NCBI GenBank assembly: GCA_023105745.1
Contig: JALGQZ010000001.1
Location: 69,539,991 to 69,603,990, forward strand
DNA length: 64,000 nucleotides
Origin: Austropuccinia psidii
Taxonomy: Eukaryota; Basidiomycota; Pucciniomycetes; Pucciniales; Sphaerophragmiaceae
Direction of reading: 5' to 3'
This document shows positions 37,601 to 48,475 of this stretch, piece by piece. Both the position numbers and the translations under genes were made by a program. The notes beneath the pieces were generated by a model. The model saw only the letters and a program-made list of their open reading frames with translations, was not told the DNA's origin and did no database searches. Positions within the stretch are counted from its first letter, which is position 1, and the number at the start of each line of letters is the position of its first letter.

Positions 37601-37980
37601 TCATTATGTCCAATCTTCCTGATGACATCCATGTCAATGAGTTCATTGATGTGTTTTTCAATTTCTTTCCTGGTTTCCAGACTTGCTGGATAAGGAGGTC
37701 TCCTCAACATGGGTGGATAAGGTCTTTCCACATCCAGATATAGTTCTATATCATGGCCTTTAATCTTGCCTAGTGGTTCTTCACCAATGGCAAATGCTGG
37801 TCTGTTCTTCCTCAACATCTTCAGTAAACTTAGTTTTTGTTTACTGGTGAGGGTAGTGCTAAACTGTCCCTCCTTAAATTCCTTCAAGAGTTCTTCTAGT
37901 GGATCCTGTGAAGATATGTGATATATATCAAGTGAAAATTTCTTTTCCTTGTTGGTACCAATGGTAATGTGCCTGTTTTC
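34657..37980 (-). CDS. pol: Element E Pol: RT, RNase H, integrase, chromodomain-like tail
   Basis: An uninterrupted frame of 1076 codons from 37887 to 34657, also open upstream to about 37980; no ATG marks a start, so it is the continuation of Gag-protease after a frame change. RT has [31 protein letters not shown] and the active site YIDD (about residues 216-219 counted from 37887). RNase H begins near residue 360 ([19 protein letters not shown]). The integrase HHCC region follows ([24 protein letters not shown]), then the core with [20 protein letters not shown] and LAERMIQ supplying D, D and E. One unusual residue is TDVLAER where the others have TDGLAER. The tail QYLVRFKNQ...WLAE...[10 protein letters not shown] looks like a chromodomain, which would guide integration to chromatin. 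Confidence 0.9.
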   Translation of the reverse strand, partial: ENRHITIGTNKEKKFSLDIYHISSQDPLEELLKEFKEGQFSTTLTSKQKLSLLKMLRKNRPAFAIGEEPLGKIKGHDIELYLDVERPYPPMLRRPPYPASLETRKEIEKHINELIDMDVIRKIGHNEIVEITTPVLITWHDGKSRLCGDFRALNNYTKADRYPIPRIPHALDKLAKAKYITKMDCMKGFHQNGVKPNSMKLLRIICHMGIYEYTRMPFGIKNAPAHFQRMMDTIFQEEIMEGWMVVYIDDIIIYSETWEDHVQYIDRVLSKLTPINLKISLKKCNFGQQELLALGHKVSGLSLAIDQNKVAAVLQKPVPKNIKEMQYFLGFASYHRNHIKSFAHITISLYKLCSKDVVFEITKERRDAYERIKYELTNAPVLILPDFELPFKLYIDAACSQGLGAALHQRQIVDGEPREGVICYISRQLKDSEARYGATQTEFLCLVWALEKLHYYLEGAVFEVYTDCTALKSLLNMKTTNRHMLRWQIAIQEYRGNMTIIYKEGKSHTNADGLSRWPLDNVKSNTAYDPEVAAKIPIHFMEINRKKNFRFSEWAPGSGTLDSGNTDSEGTETPILEISSSELHNEFFNAVLKSYAEHKQCSILLQLLQQKYRSPELETQLEEPWLRAYKDNKFFLIDGLIYHREKHTSALTVIDRDHISLILQECHDCPYMGHMSEDRTKERVASTAWWPKWEQELSEYINTCERCQKANRKHGKKYGLLQHIEEPKHPWETINMDWVTGLVPGGKENYNSCLIIVDRFSKSMRFLPCHKEDTAMYTALLFWNNIISTCGVPKIIISDRDPKFTSEFWTNLYDMLGTKLAFSTAYHPQTDVLAERMIQTMEDILRRFCAYGMEYKDHEGYTHDWVTLLPAVQLAYNTSQHSTTGKTPALVEKGWNPLLPVDHLKKNLLTIHPTAKDFHDMWKKACDTAAKCIAEAKEYNKQRWDKSHMEPDFKKGDQVLVSTLNFNNLKGPKKMRDSFVGPFTIIKLIGNNAVEVKLTEEFSRKQPVFPVSLVKPYFQTEEDKFPSRKKNITPPEIVEVEDSPGPVSKIIRARKIRLNGKDQRQYLVRFKNQTADKDKWLAEDAIPDENLHLRRFRASRRTEQSHP

Positions 37981-40511
37981 CTGTTGTAAATATCTATTCC
38001 ATACATCCTCTGGTAATCTGTTCCCAGTAAAAACCCTTGGATGTGGGCATCTTCAAGCACTACAAACTCTGGGTTGAGTCTGATATTACCCTTCCTGTGG
38101 GGTATAATTATCTCTTTGATAATTGTCCCAATGGAAGTCATCTTCCCTGATGCACTTTTGAAGTTCTTTGCCTTAGTGGGCAAGAGCTGTTTTTCCCAGT
38201 TTGGGAAGTGGTTATCCAGATAATTTCTGGCCACTATGGAGCAATGTGCTCCACTGTCAATGATCAGTGGGTGCTGAGCATTTTCAATACATGCAGTCAT
38301 TTTTGTGGCTGTTCCATGTATATATGCCATTCCTTTGGTTGGTGTAACCAGGAATGTTTGTGCATCTTGTGTGTGTTTGCACAAGGTCTTGTTGGCAGTG
38401 TCCTGTGGCATGCCTGCTTCTAACTGTATATCCTGGATTTCCAATGGGGTTTCCTCTTGGTATTCCACTAGAAATTCTTCTCTTGGGTCTTGATCCTCAT
38501 CATATGGTTCTCTGATGGCATCTCCCATAGAGTCTGATTCAGAATCGTCTGTTGGAGGTTCTTCTTCAGGGACTTTTTCTATAGCATAGACTTTTTTCTT
38601 TGCTTTTGGACAGTTGTTGGCATAGTGGTCTGTTGAACCACAATTGTGACAAGAATTCTTCTTCTTTGCCACTTCTGCCACTCTTTCTCTGGGTTTGTCT
38701 TTAAACTCCACCCTGAAAGGTTGTTTCTCCTTGAAACTACTGCTTCTATATGGGGTGAATTTCCCTATATTAGTCCTTTTCCTTATGTCTTGTAAGGTAT
38801 TGGCTATGTCATCTAGGGTGCAATTTTGGTTGCATCTGCATTTCACTGCATGCTCTAATTCTCCTGGAAGTTGTGTCAGAAGTTTGTGATTCCTCATCTG
38901 GATGTTCATCTGAGGATCAATGGCTTTAAGTCTTTTAGACTGTCTGAGACACCACTCATATGGGTCTTTGTCCACAGAGTATTTGTCATTTTCAAATGAC
39001 ATGGTCTTTTGCCATATCCAAGTTCCATTACTGTACTTTTGGATGATTTGACTCTTCCACCATGGCCAGTTTCTTCTGCCATGGATTTCTTTCATTTCTG
39101 TGTACCATATACTTGCATGGCCTTTAAATGCAGTATTCAGTCTAGCAGTGATCCAGTAATCTGGTATGCTTGGTACATCAATGAAGAGTCCATCAATATA
39201 ATCTATGAGTTCCATATGATCACATTCTCCTGATCCAGAGAATTTGGGCCAGTTTGAGGCCTCAGGAAGCTGTTTCAAGGCTTCCTTCTCTGAATAAGAC
39301 ATGCCATCTCCATCCTGGTATTGTGATGGAGATCTTCCCTTATTCAACATCATGGCATCTGGTTTGATGTCATCTGGTTGATATGGATTCTCCATAGCTT
39401 GGCCTTGTGGTTGGGGCTTTAAGCTATGGTATGCATTAAACAACTTGTTAATGTCTTGATCCAGACACTCCCTGTCCCTTGTGCTGTGGTGTTGTTCTTC
39501 AAAGACTTGGTTCAGTCTTTTGTTGGATTCTTCAGAGGCTTTGCTCAGTTGAGCATATCCTTCTTGAAGATTCTTAACTATTTGTTCCAAGGAGGCTTGA
39601 GTTTGTCTCATCCTCTCTTGGCTAGCTTTAATTTCTGCAAATTGCTTTGCAGATTGTTCAGCATATTGGGACACTTGTAACCACAGTGTATCACTGTTGA
39701 TGTTACTCTCAGATGTGACAATGTTATTTTCAGTCTGAGTGGGGGTAATGTTTCTATTACTAGGAATACTGATTCTAGAGTGGTTTACAACTACTTCTGG
39801 TTCTTGTGTACTTCCTTTACCAAATCCAACAGCTTCTGGATCATGGGGTCTGACTCTTTCCTCCTCTGGTTGAAAGAGGTTTTGTTCTTGCCCTTGTTTC
39901 CTTGTCTTCTCCTGGAAACTTCCTGGAATTGTGAGGAATGGTGACTCTTGGCCACTGATCTGCTGGTGTCTGAATGGTGTGAAGCCACTGGAGAGTTGAT
40001 TTGGCCTGCTCCTTGTGAACCTGAAGGAATCTGAGTAGGCCCTGTCTGGGTCAACTGTTCTTCTATAGCTAGGATAGTGGCTTGATTCTCCCTTATCCTC
40101 TGTGCCCTTGCCTCCAGGAGTCTGTGCTGCCTGGTAGGATTCCAACCTTTGGTGATTACCATAAGGTCTTTGAAGTCTATCTCTTTGAGACAGATCTTCT
40201 GGCAACTTGATCCCAGTTCTGCCCAGTGAGTTGCTAGGTTGAACCTCTTGTTGTCCATGCTCCATTGAAATAAATCTTTGAGGAGTTGGTGGATCTGAAG
40301 AACTTGATCCATATCCTTCCAGTCCTCTGGTTTGAGGTTTCTGTTGAATTGGAGTGTGAATGGCAAGGTTGATATTATCTCCCTCATTGTTTTGCCATCC
40401 ACCACTGTGTCCAGGGTGTCCTCTTTCAGGTCTTCTGGTTCTGGACAATCCTCCTCTATCCTCTGGCTGGTTCCTTTGGAAGCCAAGGTCTCTGAGGTAT
40501 ACAGGGGACAT
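37896..40511 (-). CDS. gag: Element E Gag-protease
   Basis: 871 codons from ATG 40511. Residues 1-240 are overlapped by a second frame and are rich in Q, R, S, G and P. Coiled-coil-like helices follow ([20 protein letters not shown]). Then comes the capsid-like part with [20 protein letters not shown] and [16 protein letters not shown], an intact zinc knuckle [14 protein letters not shown], an acidic linker, and a retropepsin with [12 protein letters not shown] and [16 protein letters not shown]. It ends just after the protease because the frame changes relative to Pol near 37965. In B and D the equivalent passage is one frame, so a 1-nt loss in the A-run there is likely, though programmed frameshifting is not excluded. 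The ATG lies in the predicted intron 40559-40492. Confidence 0.85.
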   Translation of the reverse strand: MSPVYLRDLGFQRNQPEDRGGLSRTRRPERGHPGHSGGWQNNEGDNINLAIHTPIQQKPQTRGLEGYGSSSSDPPTPQRFISMEHGQQEVQPSNSLGRTGIKLPEDLSQRDRLQRPYGNHQRLESYQAAQTPGGKGTEDKGESSHYPSYRRTVDPDRAYSDSFRFTRSRPNQLSSGFTPFRHQQISGQESPFLTIPGSFQEKTRKQGQEQNLFQPEEERVRPHDPEAVGFGKGSTQEPEVVVNHSRISIPSNRNITPTQTENNIVTSESNINSDTLWLQVSQYAEQSAKQFAEIKASQERMRQTQASLEQIVKNLQEGYAQLSKASEESNKRLNQVFEEQHHSTRDRECLDQDINKLFNAYHSLKPQPQGQAMENPYQPDDIKPDAMMLNKGRSPSQYQDGDGMSYSEKEALKQLPEASNWPKFSGSGECDHMELIDYIDGLFIDVPSIPDYWITARLNTAFKGHASIWYTEMKEIHGRRNWPWWKSQIIQKYSNGTWIWQKTMSFENDKYSVDKDPYEWCLRQSKRLKAIDPQMNIQMRNHKLLTQLPGELEHAVKCRCNQNCTLDDIANTLQDIRKRTNIGKFTPYRSSSFKEKQPFRVEFKDKPRERVAEVAKKKNSCHNCGSTDHYANNCPKAKKKVYAIEKVPEEEPPTDDSESDSMGDAIREPYDEDQDPREEFLVEYQEETPLEIQDIQLEAGMPQDTANKTLCKHTQDAQTFLVTPTKGMAYIHGTATKMTACIENAQHPLIIDSGAHCSIVARNYLDNHFPNWEKQLLPTKAKNFKSASGKMTSIGTIIKEIIIPHRKGNIRLNPEFVVLEDAHIQGFLLGTDYQRMYGIDIYNRKTGTLPLVPTRKRNFHLIYITYLHRIH

Positions 40512-40859
40512 ATCAGTGTTTTCAAGCAGTCAAAAACTTTATGTTCTTAGGGTATTTACCTTTGACTGTGCCTTGTACAAATTTACTGTCTGCTGACTTG
40601 GGCAGTTTGCCTTTGGAAGTTACAACTGGGTTAATAATTGTAATCTTTCCTGTACAAGTGGTTAAGGTTGGTTTACCTTGTATGGATGCAGAGTTTCGTG
40701 GTTTTCTACTTCTCTGAGTGGCTATTGGTGTCCACTTCTTGGCTGTGATGAGACCTTCACTGTGCCTCTTTCCTTTGCCCTTGCTGCCCTCTGGTTCTGA
40801 GGGTGTCACTGATGTGTTGGCCTGTGACTGGGTCTCAAGTGGGACGTAATTTTCTTCCA
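39791..40859 (-). CDS. Element E predicted spliced accessory ORF (2 exons), overlaps gag
   Basis: Predicted exons are 40859-40560 and 40491-39791, about 333 codons plus stop with no internal stop, the cleanest copy in the window. Exon 1 follows a TTTCAG acceptor, starts with TG and is serine, threonine and lysine-rich (EGSKGKGKRHSEG, TCTGKITIINPV). The junction joins GTCAAAG to AGACC in phase 1. Exon 2 has an acidic start ([18 protein letters not shown]), [16 protein letters not shown], a helical block with [34 protein letters not shown], then a basic end with [15 protein letters not shown]. It occupies the +1 frame relative to Gag. GWNP and the following helix match B, D and F. Function unknown. 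The start codon is unclear. Confidence 0.6.
40492..40559 (-). other. Predicted intron of element E containing the Gag ATG
   Basis: 68 nt; donor GTAAAT, branch-like TTGACTG and CACTGAT, acceptor ACCTCAG. The Gag ATG (40511-40509) is 20 nt from A to the last intron base. Frames on both sides are open and in phase for the accessory ORF, while the unspliced RNA keeps the Gag start. Confidence 0.65.
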
Positions 40860-41435
40860 CTGAAATCAAGGCAGAAAAGGGAGGATTTATGTCAGTTAAG
40901 ACTTCTTAAAAATGCTGGTTTTGCACATCTAAGATTGGCCTCTGGGCTTGTATGTTACTACAATGTGCCCTGTATAATGACAGTGTAATTGCATCAACAA
41001 TTCCACGTCAGAATTACAGCTTTTGGTACCCTGTCACACTGTTTGTGTGTCAGTATCCCACAGATACACTTGTGGTTTTCAAGTGTATTCTGTACAAGTG
41101 GTTTTGTATAAGTGTTATTGAGTTAACAATACACTTAATCCACGCCTCAACTGATGGTTTTTCAGTCAGAGGTGTCCTTATTCAGTAAATAATACAGGAC
41201 TTATTGATGGCTTATGTGTTTTTATATACAAAACACGCCAAAAATAGTTATATCCAGTGGGTATTAGCCACGTGAAAAATACTCTTATAATATGAGTATA
41301 TATATAAAAAAGGATAAATATATATAAAATATATATTTAAATAGAGAAATTACACCTAAAAATGATAAAACACTGGTTAATAAGTCATAAAGAGAGAAAA
41401 GACTTACTTATAAGGTCCAAAAAAGGATTTAAAAC

Positions 41436-41453
41436 ACAGCCAGGCCCCCAAAA
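41436..41453 (-). other. Element E primer-binding region
   Basis: On the minus strand TTTTGGGGGCCTGGCTGTG follows the 5' LTR directly. It is nearly identical to the F site and similar to B and D, although the LTRs themselves are unrelated over most of their length. The tRNA is not identified. Confidence 0.6.
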
Positions 41454-42893
41454 TGTCAGGATGAAACTATGAAAGAGTGGTAATGTAGGCTATTTACAAC
41501 TCAAACTATGTTTGTGACACGGTAAAAATGCTTTAAAAGGTAATAAAGTTGATGATAAAGGATTAAATTAAGATATTAAGGGCTTTACTATAGAGATATA
41601 GTGGTGGTGAGCACTGTTGAAAGCCCTGGGTGCAGCTTTACCTGTTGGATTACAATAATAAAGACTACAATACTTTTTAATTTAAGAGTATACCTGATTA
41701 TTAACCAAGAGTAAAACTGTTTTTGACAGTTTACTACGTAGGTTATTTAAGAGCAGGATGAGGAAAGGCTTTTGGCTGTGAAAAGCCCTCCTTTTATCCT
41801 GAAATTGAGGTGGAAAGGCTGCTAGACCTTTCCACGTAGAGGAAGTGAAGATTTTTTCACTCTCTATGACAGGCTTGTGGTTTGCAAACAGCCTTTATAC
41901 CCTGTATTGGGCTCAGATGTGGTTTTGAAACCACATCTGGGCAGTTTTCACCAATACAGGGTGAAAATTTTCATCTGGGGACCTCACAGCCTGATTCTGA
42001 CATGTATGACACGTAGAATGCTGTACAGAAGCTGTATGGGACCCCAGTATTGACTGAAATATGAGGTATTGAAGTAAAAACATGCTTCTTTGTCTGTTTG
42101 ACACCTCATATTCATGGTTATGGGATATTATCCCATGGTAAGGCTGTATCTGACAGCAGGTGGGATTTTGACCTTAAAATGGTCATAACTCTGTCAGCTT
42201 TTGAGATATCAAGCTCAAAGTTGGTTCATTGAATAGCTCTGTATGGGCTCTACACAATGGTACCCAACTTGACATGGTTATCATTAAATATGACAAAGTT
42301 ATCCCATGTACAAGTATTTTTGTACATTGGCGTGGTCTGGGCAAAAGCTGTATTAAGCTTGTTTGGCCAATAACTTCTGTTGTAGTTGAGCTATGAGGAA
42401 ATGGATGGCACCATCAGATAGCCCTGATTGTTCTTCTTCCAAAAAGACCCCACTTTAGGTATCTCACACTAAAACTGTAAAAGTTAGATGAGAGGTGAAT
42501 GTTTTGTTCACCCTTATTTGGTCTGAATTTGACCATAACTCAAGAAATACTGGTGCTAGCTCAGTTTGGCTAGCACCATTAGATAGCCCTGGCTTAGAGC
42601 TTCATTTTGAATACCCATTTGATGGGGTTAAGCCTCTCCTTCTAGATTTTAGATGAGAGGTGAAAATTAAGGTTTATGCTCAGCAATAACTTTGAGCAGG
42701 AATAACTTTGTTATTTCTTGTCCTATGGTGATGAGACTTATATTTTGAGAAAGAGGTGAGTTTCCTCTTTCTTTTGATACCTTTTGAGCTAATTTGGCTC
42801 AGCTCCATGTTTTGGTGGTATTTTGGCTATACCATTGGTTTATGGTATTTTGGCTGTCATGCTTGTGCTCTGGTTTTGAGTCACAGGCTGACA
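41454..42893 (-). repeat. Element E 5' LTR
   Basis: 1440 bp, same ends and hairpins as the 3' copy, with scattered substitutions and no length change. In minus orientation it would carry the promoter; a TTAAATAA box lies near 41748. A CAG/GTATAC donor-like site lies near 41694 on the minus strand. Confidence 0.95.
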
Positions 42894-42974
42894 ATGAGTT
42901 ATTCATAATTCAAAATTTATTTTTAAGATAATTGTGGCCTATTTGAGTATGTAAATTATACCTCAAGGCTCACA
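42894..42974 (-). repeat. Element F 3' LTR, remainder after E
   Basis: Begins with the E-generated duplication ATGAG and ends GGCTCACA, the terminal bases of the LTR. On the minus strand it is preceded by the polypurine tract TTTTTTGGTGGGAGGGAA (42992-42975). Together with 31376-33192 it gives an LTR of about 1.89 kb. Confidence 0.85.
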
Positions 42975-44813
42975 TTCCCTCCCACCAAAAAATAAAATTG
43001 TACTACAATTTTATCAATGGTACAAAGAATAAAAGCCCCAAAGGGGGTTAATGTCCACTGTCCAACCTCTTTAAATTACTCAGATCAAGTAGTTTAAAGC
43101 ACATTTATAGACATATTCAGGCTTGTGGCCTTCTTTCATGTCTAAATCCTCTTAAGAGTTTATCTGAGTCAGGTATTTCTTATTCTGCCAGCCATTTATC
43201 TTCATGAACTGGATTTCTATAACTGACAAGATCTTCTCTTTGATTTTTACCTCTAAGTCTCCTTTCTTTAATGACTTTCTTTATCTTTCTGTCTTTATTC
43301 TGTTCCACTGGTGGTAAAGTCAAAGGAGTTGGGTTCCTCAAAGGAAACAATTCTTTATCAGCTGGTTGATAAGGTTTTATCAAGCTGACTGGAAAGGTGG
43401 GGTGTTTCTTTCCCAATTCACCACTCAATTCCACTTGAACTGCATTGGTTCCATGAAAGGAAAAAATAACAAAAGGTCCTACATCAGAATCTTTAAGTTT
43501 CTTTGGGCCTATGATATTATTAAAATTCAAGGTTGAAACTAGAACTAAGTCCCCTACTTTGAAGTCTGGTACTTTATGACTCTTGTCCCACTTCTGTTTT
43601 CCATAATCAAAAGCATCATTAATACTTTGTTTTGCATGATGTTTTACTTTATCAAGCATTATCTTGAAGCTGGAAGCTGTAGGATGAATGTCAATCAATT
43701 CTTTCCTCAAGGTGTCTGCTTGAAGTCTTTGATTGCATCCTTTTTCTAACATAGCAATGTTGGTCCTATGGAAGAATGGACTGATGTCTTATATGCCAAT
43801 TATAATGCAGGTGTCAGAGTGCACCAGTCATGGATAAAGCCATCCAAGTATCTGAATTCTAACCCATAAGCACAAAATCTCCTGATCATGTCTTCTAAAT
43901 TTTGAATCATCCTCTCTGCTAGCCCATCTGTTTGAGGGTGATATGCTGTAGAGAATGATAACTTAGTCCCAAACAATCTCTGAAGATTGGTCCAATGTGT
44001 AGATGTGAACTTGGGATCTCTGTCACTTATAATATTCTTAAATAATCCTGTATGAGAAATAACTCTACTCCATAGAAGAAGAGCTGTATCCATAGCAGTG
44101 TCATCTTTATGACATGGTAAGAATATGGGAGTTTTGCTATATCTGTCTAGAATGACTAAACAAGCATTATAGCTTTTGTCACCACTTGGAGGAAGTGCTG
44201 TGACCCAATCCATGTGAACAACTTCCCAAGGGGATTTTGGTTCATGAATATGAATCATAAGTCCAAATTTCTTGCCTGTACTCCTGTTTGCCTTTTGACA
44301 TCTGTCACAGGTATGGCAATATTAAATGGTTTCTTTTCTCCAAGATGGCCATCATGCGCAGTTCTTCACTTTTTCAAGGGTTCTGTCCTCTGACAGGTGC
44401 CCATAGTAGATGCTATCTTGGCACTCATGAAGAATGGTATTGATAAGCAATCTGCTGCATAATGTCATTACACAAGAATGTTTGGTTCTATGATAAATGA
44501 TCTCATCAAACAAGTGAAATTTTCCTTCAAAATAGGAATTTTTCCAAACTTCATCCAGTGCATTGATTAAAGATGTATCTTTGCAGTATTTATCTAATAA
44601 AGAAGTCAAGATATGGCAATTCTTGTCTTGCTTATAAGATTCTCTGACCTCTTCAAAGAATTCAGTCCCAATATCAGTTATGTTAATCCCTTCAATTGGA
44701 ATCTGTGGGTCAGCTTCCAAAGGTACATAAGCTGGGTTATCAGGAGTGTTGGCTAATGCCCACCTGCTAAGTCAATCAGCATTATTGTGAATATTTCCTG
44801 CTTTGTGAGCTAT
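42975..44813 (-). pseudogene. Element F integrase and tail
   Basis: Minus strand from 44813: the end of RNase H, then the linker ending EPQIPIEG-like (44720-44680); integrase zinc region with LINTILHECQDSIYYGHLSE (about 44460-44390) and DRCQKANRSTGKKF (about 44300-44265); core with VHMDWVTALPPSGDKSY (44258-43800), [13 protein letters not shown] and [19 protein letters not shown]; and tail with [16 protein letters not shown] and ERRLRGKNQREDLVSYRNP (43752-43180). Frames change near 43780 and 44340, and a stop lies before the zinc region. D starts at 44814. Confidence 0.85.
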
Positions 44814-46979
44814 TGTGAGCCTGTGAGGTATGTATAACATACCCATAAGGCCACAAATAACTTAATACACAGTTAAATTTGTCTTCAATAGACTTTTTAA
44901 TTGAATTTAAAATAAAAAATAACAAAAAATAAGTATAAATTTCTTTTGGATAAACAAAGTTATAAATATTATGTCATTTTTGGATTCTACACCAAAAATA
45001 ACCTAGGGTACATCCATAAGGTGTTACACCCAAAAACACTTATTTCTTATGTTATTAAAAGATTTAAGAATCTCACATTACTAATGTAACTTTTTTAACA
45101 TTTTTTTAAAATTGTTAAATTTAAGCTTAAATAAGCTTAAATTCAAAGTTGCATAAGGTTTATGCAAACTTACCAAAATTTTAGTTAAAATTGAGGTGTG
45201 GTGTATATTTACTGAATTGGCTAAGGATTTGCCATACAGAATGTAAATCTTGCGTGAGCTCAATTTAAAAGGGTTTAAGGCCATAGTATGGCTTTAAGTA
45301 AATAAAGGGCAAAATCCACGCAAAAAGGTGGGACAAAGGAAAAAGACCAAATAGAGCTGGGGTATCCAGCTTTTTGGATCTGCAAGGATTCAATTAAGGT
45401 TGTCCACTTGTATTGGAGGATTTTCAACCTTATTTAAATTTTAAGATTAGACTTTGATCCAACATTAAAGTTTAAACTGGTTTTATCCCAAATTAGACAG
45501 GAATTTCAAGCTGCCACAGGGTAAATCCCAATATGCAGGCTTGAATTCAAGGTTTTAAGACCTTTCAAAGCTTAAATAAGCTTAAATCTTTAAGGTTACA
45601 AGCATTAAAACCTTATCAAAACTTAAGGTTTAGTGTGTATTGCTATTTTACGTGGAAAAATAGCAATAACTTCAAAAATTTGTTAAAAATCCAATTCTTA
45701 ATGGATTTGCTTGAAAATTTCACACAGGTTACAATTTAATATTATCTACATATAAATTAAATTCTAACAATCTTTTATAAATAAATTTCCTGGGTAATTA
45801 GCCTGGAAATTTACTCTTTTAATTAAGCTCAAAGAAAATTATAATTTCTTTAAAAATTGATTAAAAAATTGAGTTTAAGATATTTATGCTTGAAACTCTA
45901 TTTTCAAGTTGTTCATGTGATGAACTTTAATATAAACAAGTTTATTTATATTGAGAAATTAAAATAATTAGTTTGTATGAGGATTAAAGCTACATGGAGT
46001 TAAGAACAACAATGTTAACTTTAAATTGGAATTAAAATTCAGTTACCTTAAGTTAAGAACTTTATTTGTAAGCATGGTTTTTCAGTTTTGACCTGAGCAC
46101 GCCCTTTATATCCATTATGAATCATGAGAGGTGCTCTGAAGACATAAAAAGAGTCTTTTCATCACTGTTTTTGTCCATCATCAATTATCAATCCAATCAT
46201 ATTAGAAATTTAAACAGGTAAAGTTTTGTTAAATATAAAATCTTATTATTAAAGTAACTCTTAAGTTATTTCATTCTTTATTAATTGAAATTAAAGAATT
46301 GAAATCATAGAATTTAGATTATTGTTGTAATCACCAATAATATATTTTATTATATAAAATTGAATCATATTAAATATCTTTTAAAATCCACAAATTCCTC
46401 TCAAAAACTCTTTAATCTTAATTTTTATTATAAAAAGTTGTTTTATCTTTAAAATTATTGATTTTCTGCGTGTTTTTAACTTCTAATTATTATTTAATAT
46501 AATAAATATTGTTTTTTGACTTGTTGTATTAAATAAATATTATAAGTAAGTTTTCTTTAAAATTCTATATCTTTTTTATCTAGTATTAAATTTTTTATAT
46601 AGAATTTTTATTCTATAAGAATTATTTCTGCACAGTGTGTGTTTAATTCTTTTATCAATAATATTTATATTATTTATAAGTGCTTAATATTCATATTTTC
46701 CACGTGTAATTGTCTCATTAAGAGCTTTACACTTCTTATTGTTATAACTGTCAGTGACTATAACAATAATAGAATAATTATAATTTATTATAATTATTCT
46801 TTTTTGTTATTATATTTTTATAATAATAATTAAATTTATTTTTTTATATAATTATTTTCAATAATTATATTTAAATTTGTGGTTATAATATTTTGTTATA
46901 TTATATATTTCTACTGAGGACAGTCATAGTACTCTTGATTTTGCTACTATTATCAAGGGTTTCATAGACAAACCTTACA
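44814..46979 (+). repeat. Element D 5' LTR
   Basis: TGTGAGCCTGTGAGGTATG to CATAGACAAACCTTACA; 2166 bp. A TATA-like CATAAAAAG lies at 46143-46151, followed by a CAG/GTAAAG donor-like site at 46216/46217. It matches 53593-55779. Confidence 0.95.
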
Positions 46980-46998
46980 TTTGGGGTCCTGGCCGTGA
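46980..46998 (+). other. Element D primer-binding region
   Basis: TTTGGGGTCCTGGCCGTGA immediately after the LTR. The block TGG-G-N-N-CTGGCYGTG is shared with B, E and F. Confidence 0.6.
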
Positions 46999-47526
46999 TT
47001 TTAACCAATTTTTGGGACATAAATCATATTCTAGACCTTATTTTACTGTTTTTTAACGTAAAATTGCCATATTTATCTTAATATTGGCTTTTTTGGGACT
47101 TATTCCTTCTAAATAATCTTTATAATATCAATTAATTTATCGTTTCTTAAGAATATTGTTTGAAACAATATACTATTGAGTGACTTGGAATAAATTTCTT
47201 TTGTCTAACTAGTGGCTTTTTCACATCACAGACTTGAAATCTATTCTTTGAGTTATTCTAGTATAAAGTGAATAATAATACAATTTTGATTAATAAACTT
47301 GTTAATTGCATAATTATTATTTCTTCAAAGAAAATAAAAAATCAAATAAAAACTTAAAATATTAAAAATCTTTACTAAAAACATTTTTCTTGTATCTTAG
47401 ACATTTTTTCTTTATTTTTGACGTAATTTGCCATAAATTACATTAAAACAACTTTATTCAATAAGTTGAGTTTATAAGTTATTTTTATTGTTTGATAAAA
47501 TAAGTTATATTTTTATTTTTCTCTAG

Positions 47527-48475
47527 TGTCATCAATTAGAGACAGATCTTCAGACTATGAAGCCTCAGAGTCTAGTATTTAAATTCAAACCAGCCCAGCA
47601 CCAAGGGGTTTAATAACCAAACAACCCTTTAAAGGTCCAGCAGGTGAATTCAATCCATTATTAGTCTATTTTTTCTAAAAAAGGACGTGAAATGACTCCT
47701 ACTAGAAGTGGAAGTAACTACTCCATCCAATCAAATGGATCTGGACCAGGACATTCCAGTCACAAATCAAAAAGACAAGAATGTCAGCCCAGAGGAGAGG
47801 CACAAATGGAGGATGCCAGAACTTCCACCAGTTCCCAAAGGTTAGCCAGCACCTTTGAACCTCTTATTGAGAGTCCAGAAGCTGACATAACTGCTATTAC
47901 TGTTGTTATACCTGAATAATTTCCAGCAGGCAGCAGTGGAGATTTACCAGTCTCAGTACAAGAACTGGTTTATGGCAGCCAAACAGCAAGAGTGGGAACT
48001 TCTCCCAAGTCTTTGGATAGGCACCATGAAGTCTTATCTTCAGGTGAAGAAATTCATGGGGCCAGAAAATACAGAGGATCTTCTGAAGGGTTGGACACCA
48101 ATGTCTTGCAAAGGACAAGTCCAACACATAAAAGCTTGGTTGAAAAACCAAAGCATGTTATCAGAAGATCAGAAGAAGAAGTTGGCCCAAGGAAAGGAAA
48201 ACAGCCCAGTGGAAGCTCCCCAAGCATCCACCAGCAAAGGTCCGCCTCAAAAAGTGCCAAACAAGCCCAAGCAAGCCCCAAAGACCAATCAGAAGGGCAA
48301 GCAAAAGGCAAAGGGAAAGGCAATGCCCAAATGGAACAAGCCTTACCTGCAGAATTACAGAATCCCAAAGAAAGAAAAGACAGCCATGGACAATGTGTTC
48401 AACATGGCAAGAACTCTGATGGAATTCAAAAAGAAGGAGGAGGAAAGATTGAGCCAATCTTTCCCAAACAAATAG
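47527..48475 (+). CDS. Element D predicted spliced +1-frame accessory ORF (3 exons)
   Basis: Predicted exons are 47527-47574, 47706-47840 and 47934-48475, about 241 codons plus stop with no internal stop once both introns are removed. Exon 1 starts with TG after CTCTAG and has SSIRDRSSDYEASES. Exon 2 has PSNQMDLDQDIPV and ERHKWRMPELPPVPK. Exon 3 has VEIYQSQYKNWFMAAKQQEW, LPSLW, MKSYLQVKKFMG, LLKGWTPMSCKGQVQHIKAW, a K/Q/P-rich segment, then NYRIPKKEKTAMDNVFNMAR and MEFKKKEEERLSQ. All junctions are phase 1. It overlaps Gag in the +1 frame. No family recognised; the folded-looking blocks are better conserved with F than the Gag frame is. It may be the authentic N-terminal structural protein. Confidence 0.6.
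47575..47705 (+). other. Predicted intron 1 of element D, contains the Gag ATG
   Basis: Donor GTATTT at 47575, acceptor CCTACTAG ending at 47705 (131 nt), phase 1. It contains the Gag ATG (47692-47694), 14 nt from A to the last base. F has a GTATTT donor at the equivalent place. A second donor, GTGAAT at 47644, is also in phase, but an in-frame TAA would then remain in exon 1. Confidence 0.6.

Larger units (their letters stand above)
33193..42893 (-). mobile_element. Gypsy element E (Ty3/gypsy), nearly intact, inside F's LTR
   Basis: 9701 bp with two LTRs of exactly 1440 bp and the perfect flanking duplication ATGAG (33188-33192, 42894-42898). Terminal bases are TGTCAG...CTGACA. The LTRs differ at roughly two dozen positions by eye and show no length difference, so this is the youngest full element here. 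Gag-protease (40511-37896) and Pol (open to 34657) are uninterrupted except for one frame change near 37965. It diverges clearly from A, B, D and F. Confidence 0.95.

Noticed and set aside
34786..37743. Plus-strand open frames of 60-156 codons across element E
   Set aside because: They are antisense shadows of the long Pol frame; codons mirror the Pol motifs and there is no independent similarity.
37940..37990. Programmed -1 frameshift at the protease/RT border of E
   Set aside because: No clear slippery heptamer in the right phase; a single-base loss in an A-run explains it, so it is only listed as an alternative.
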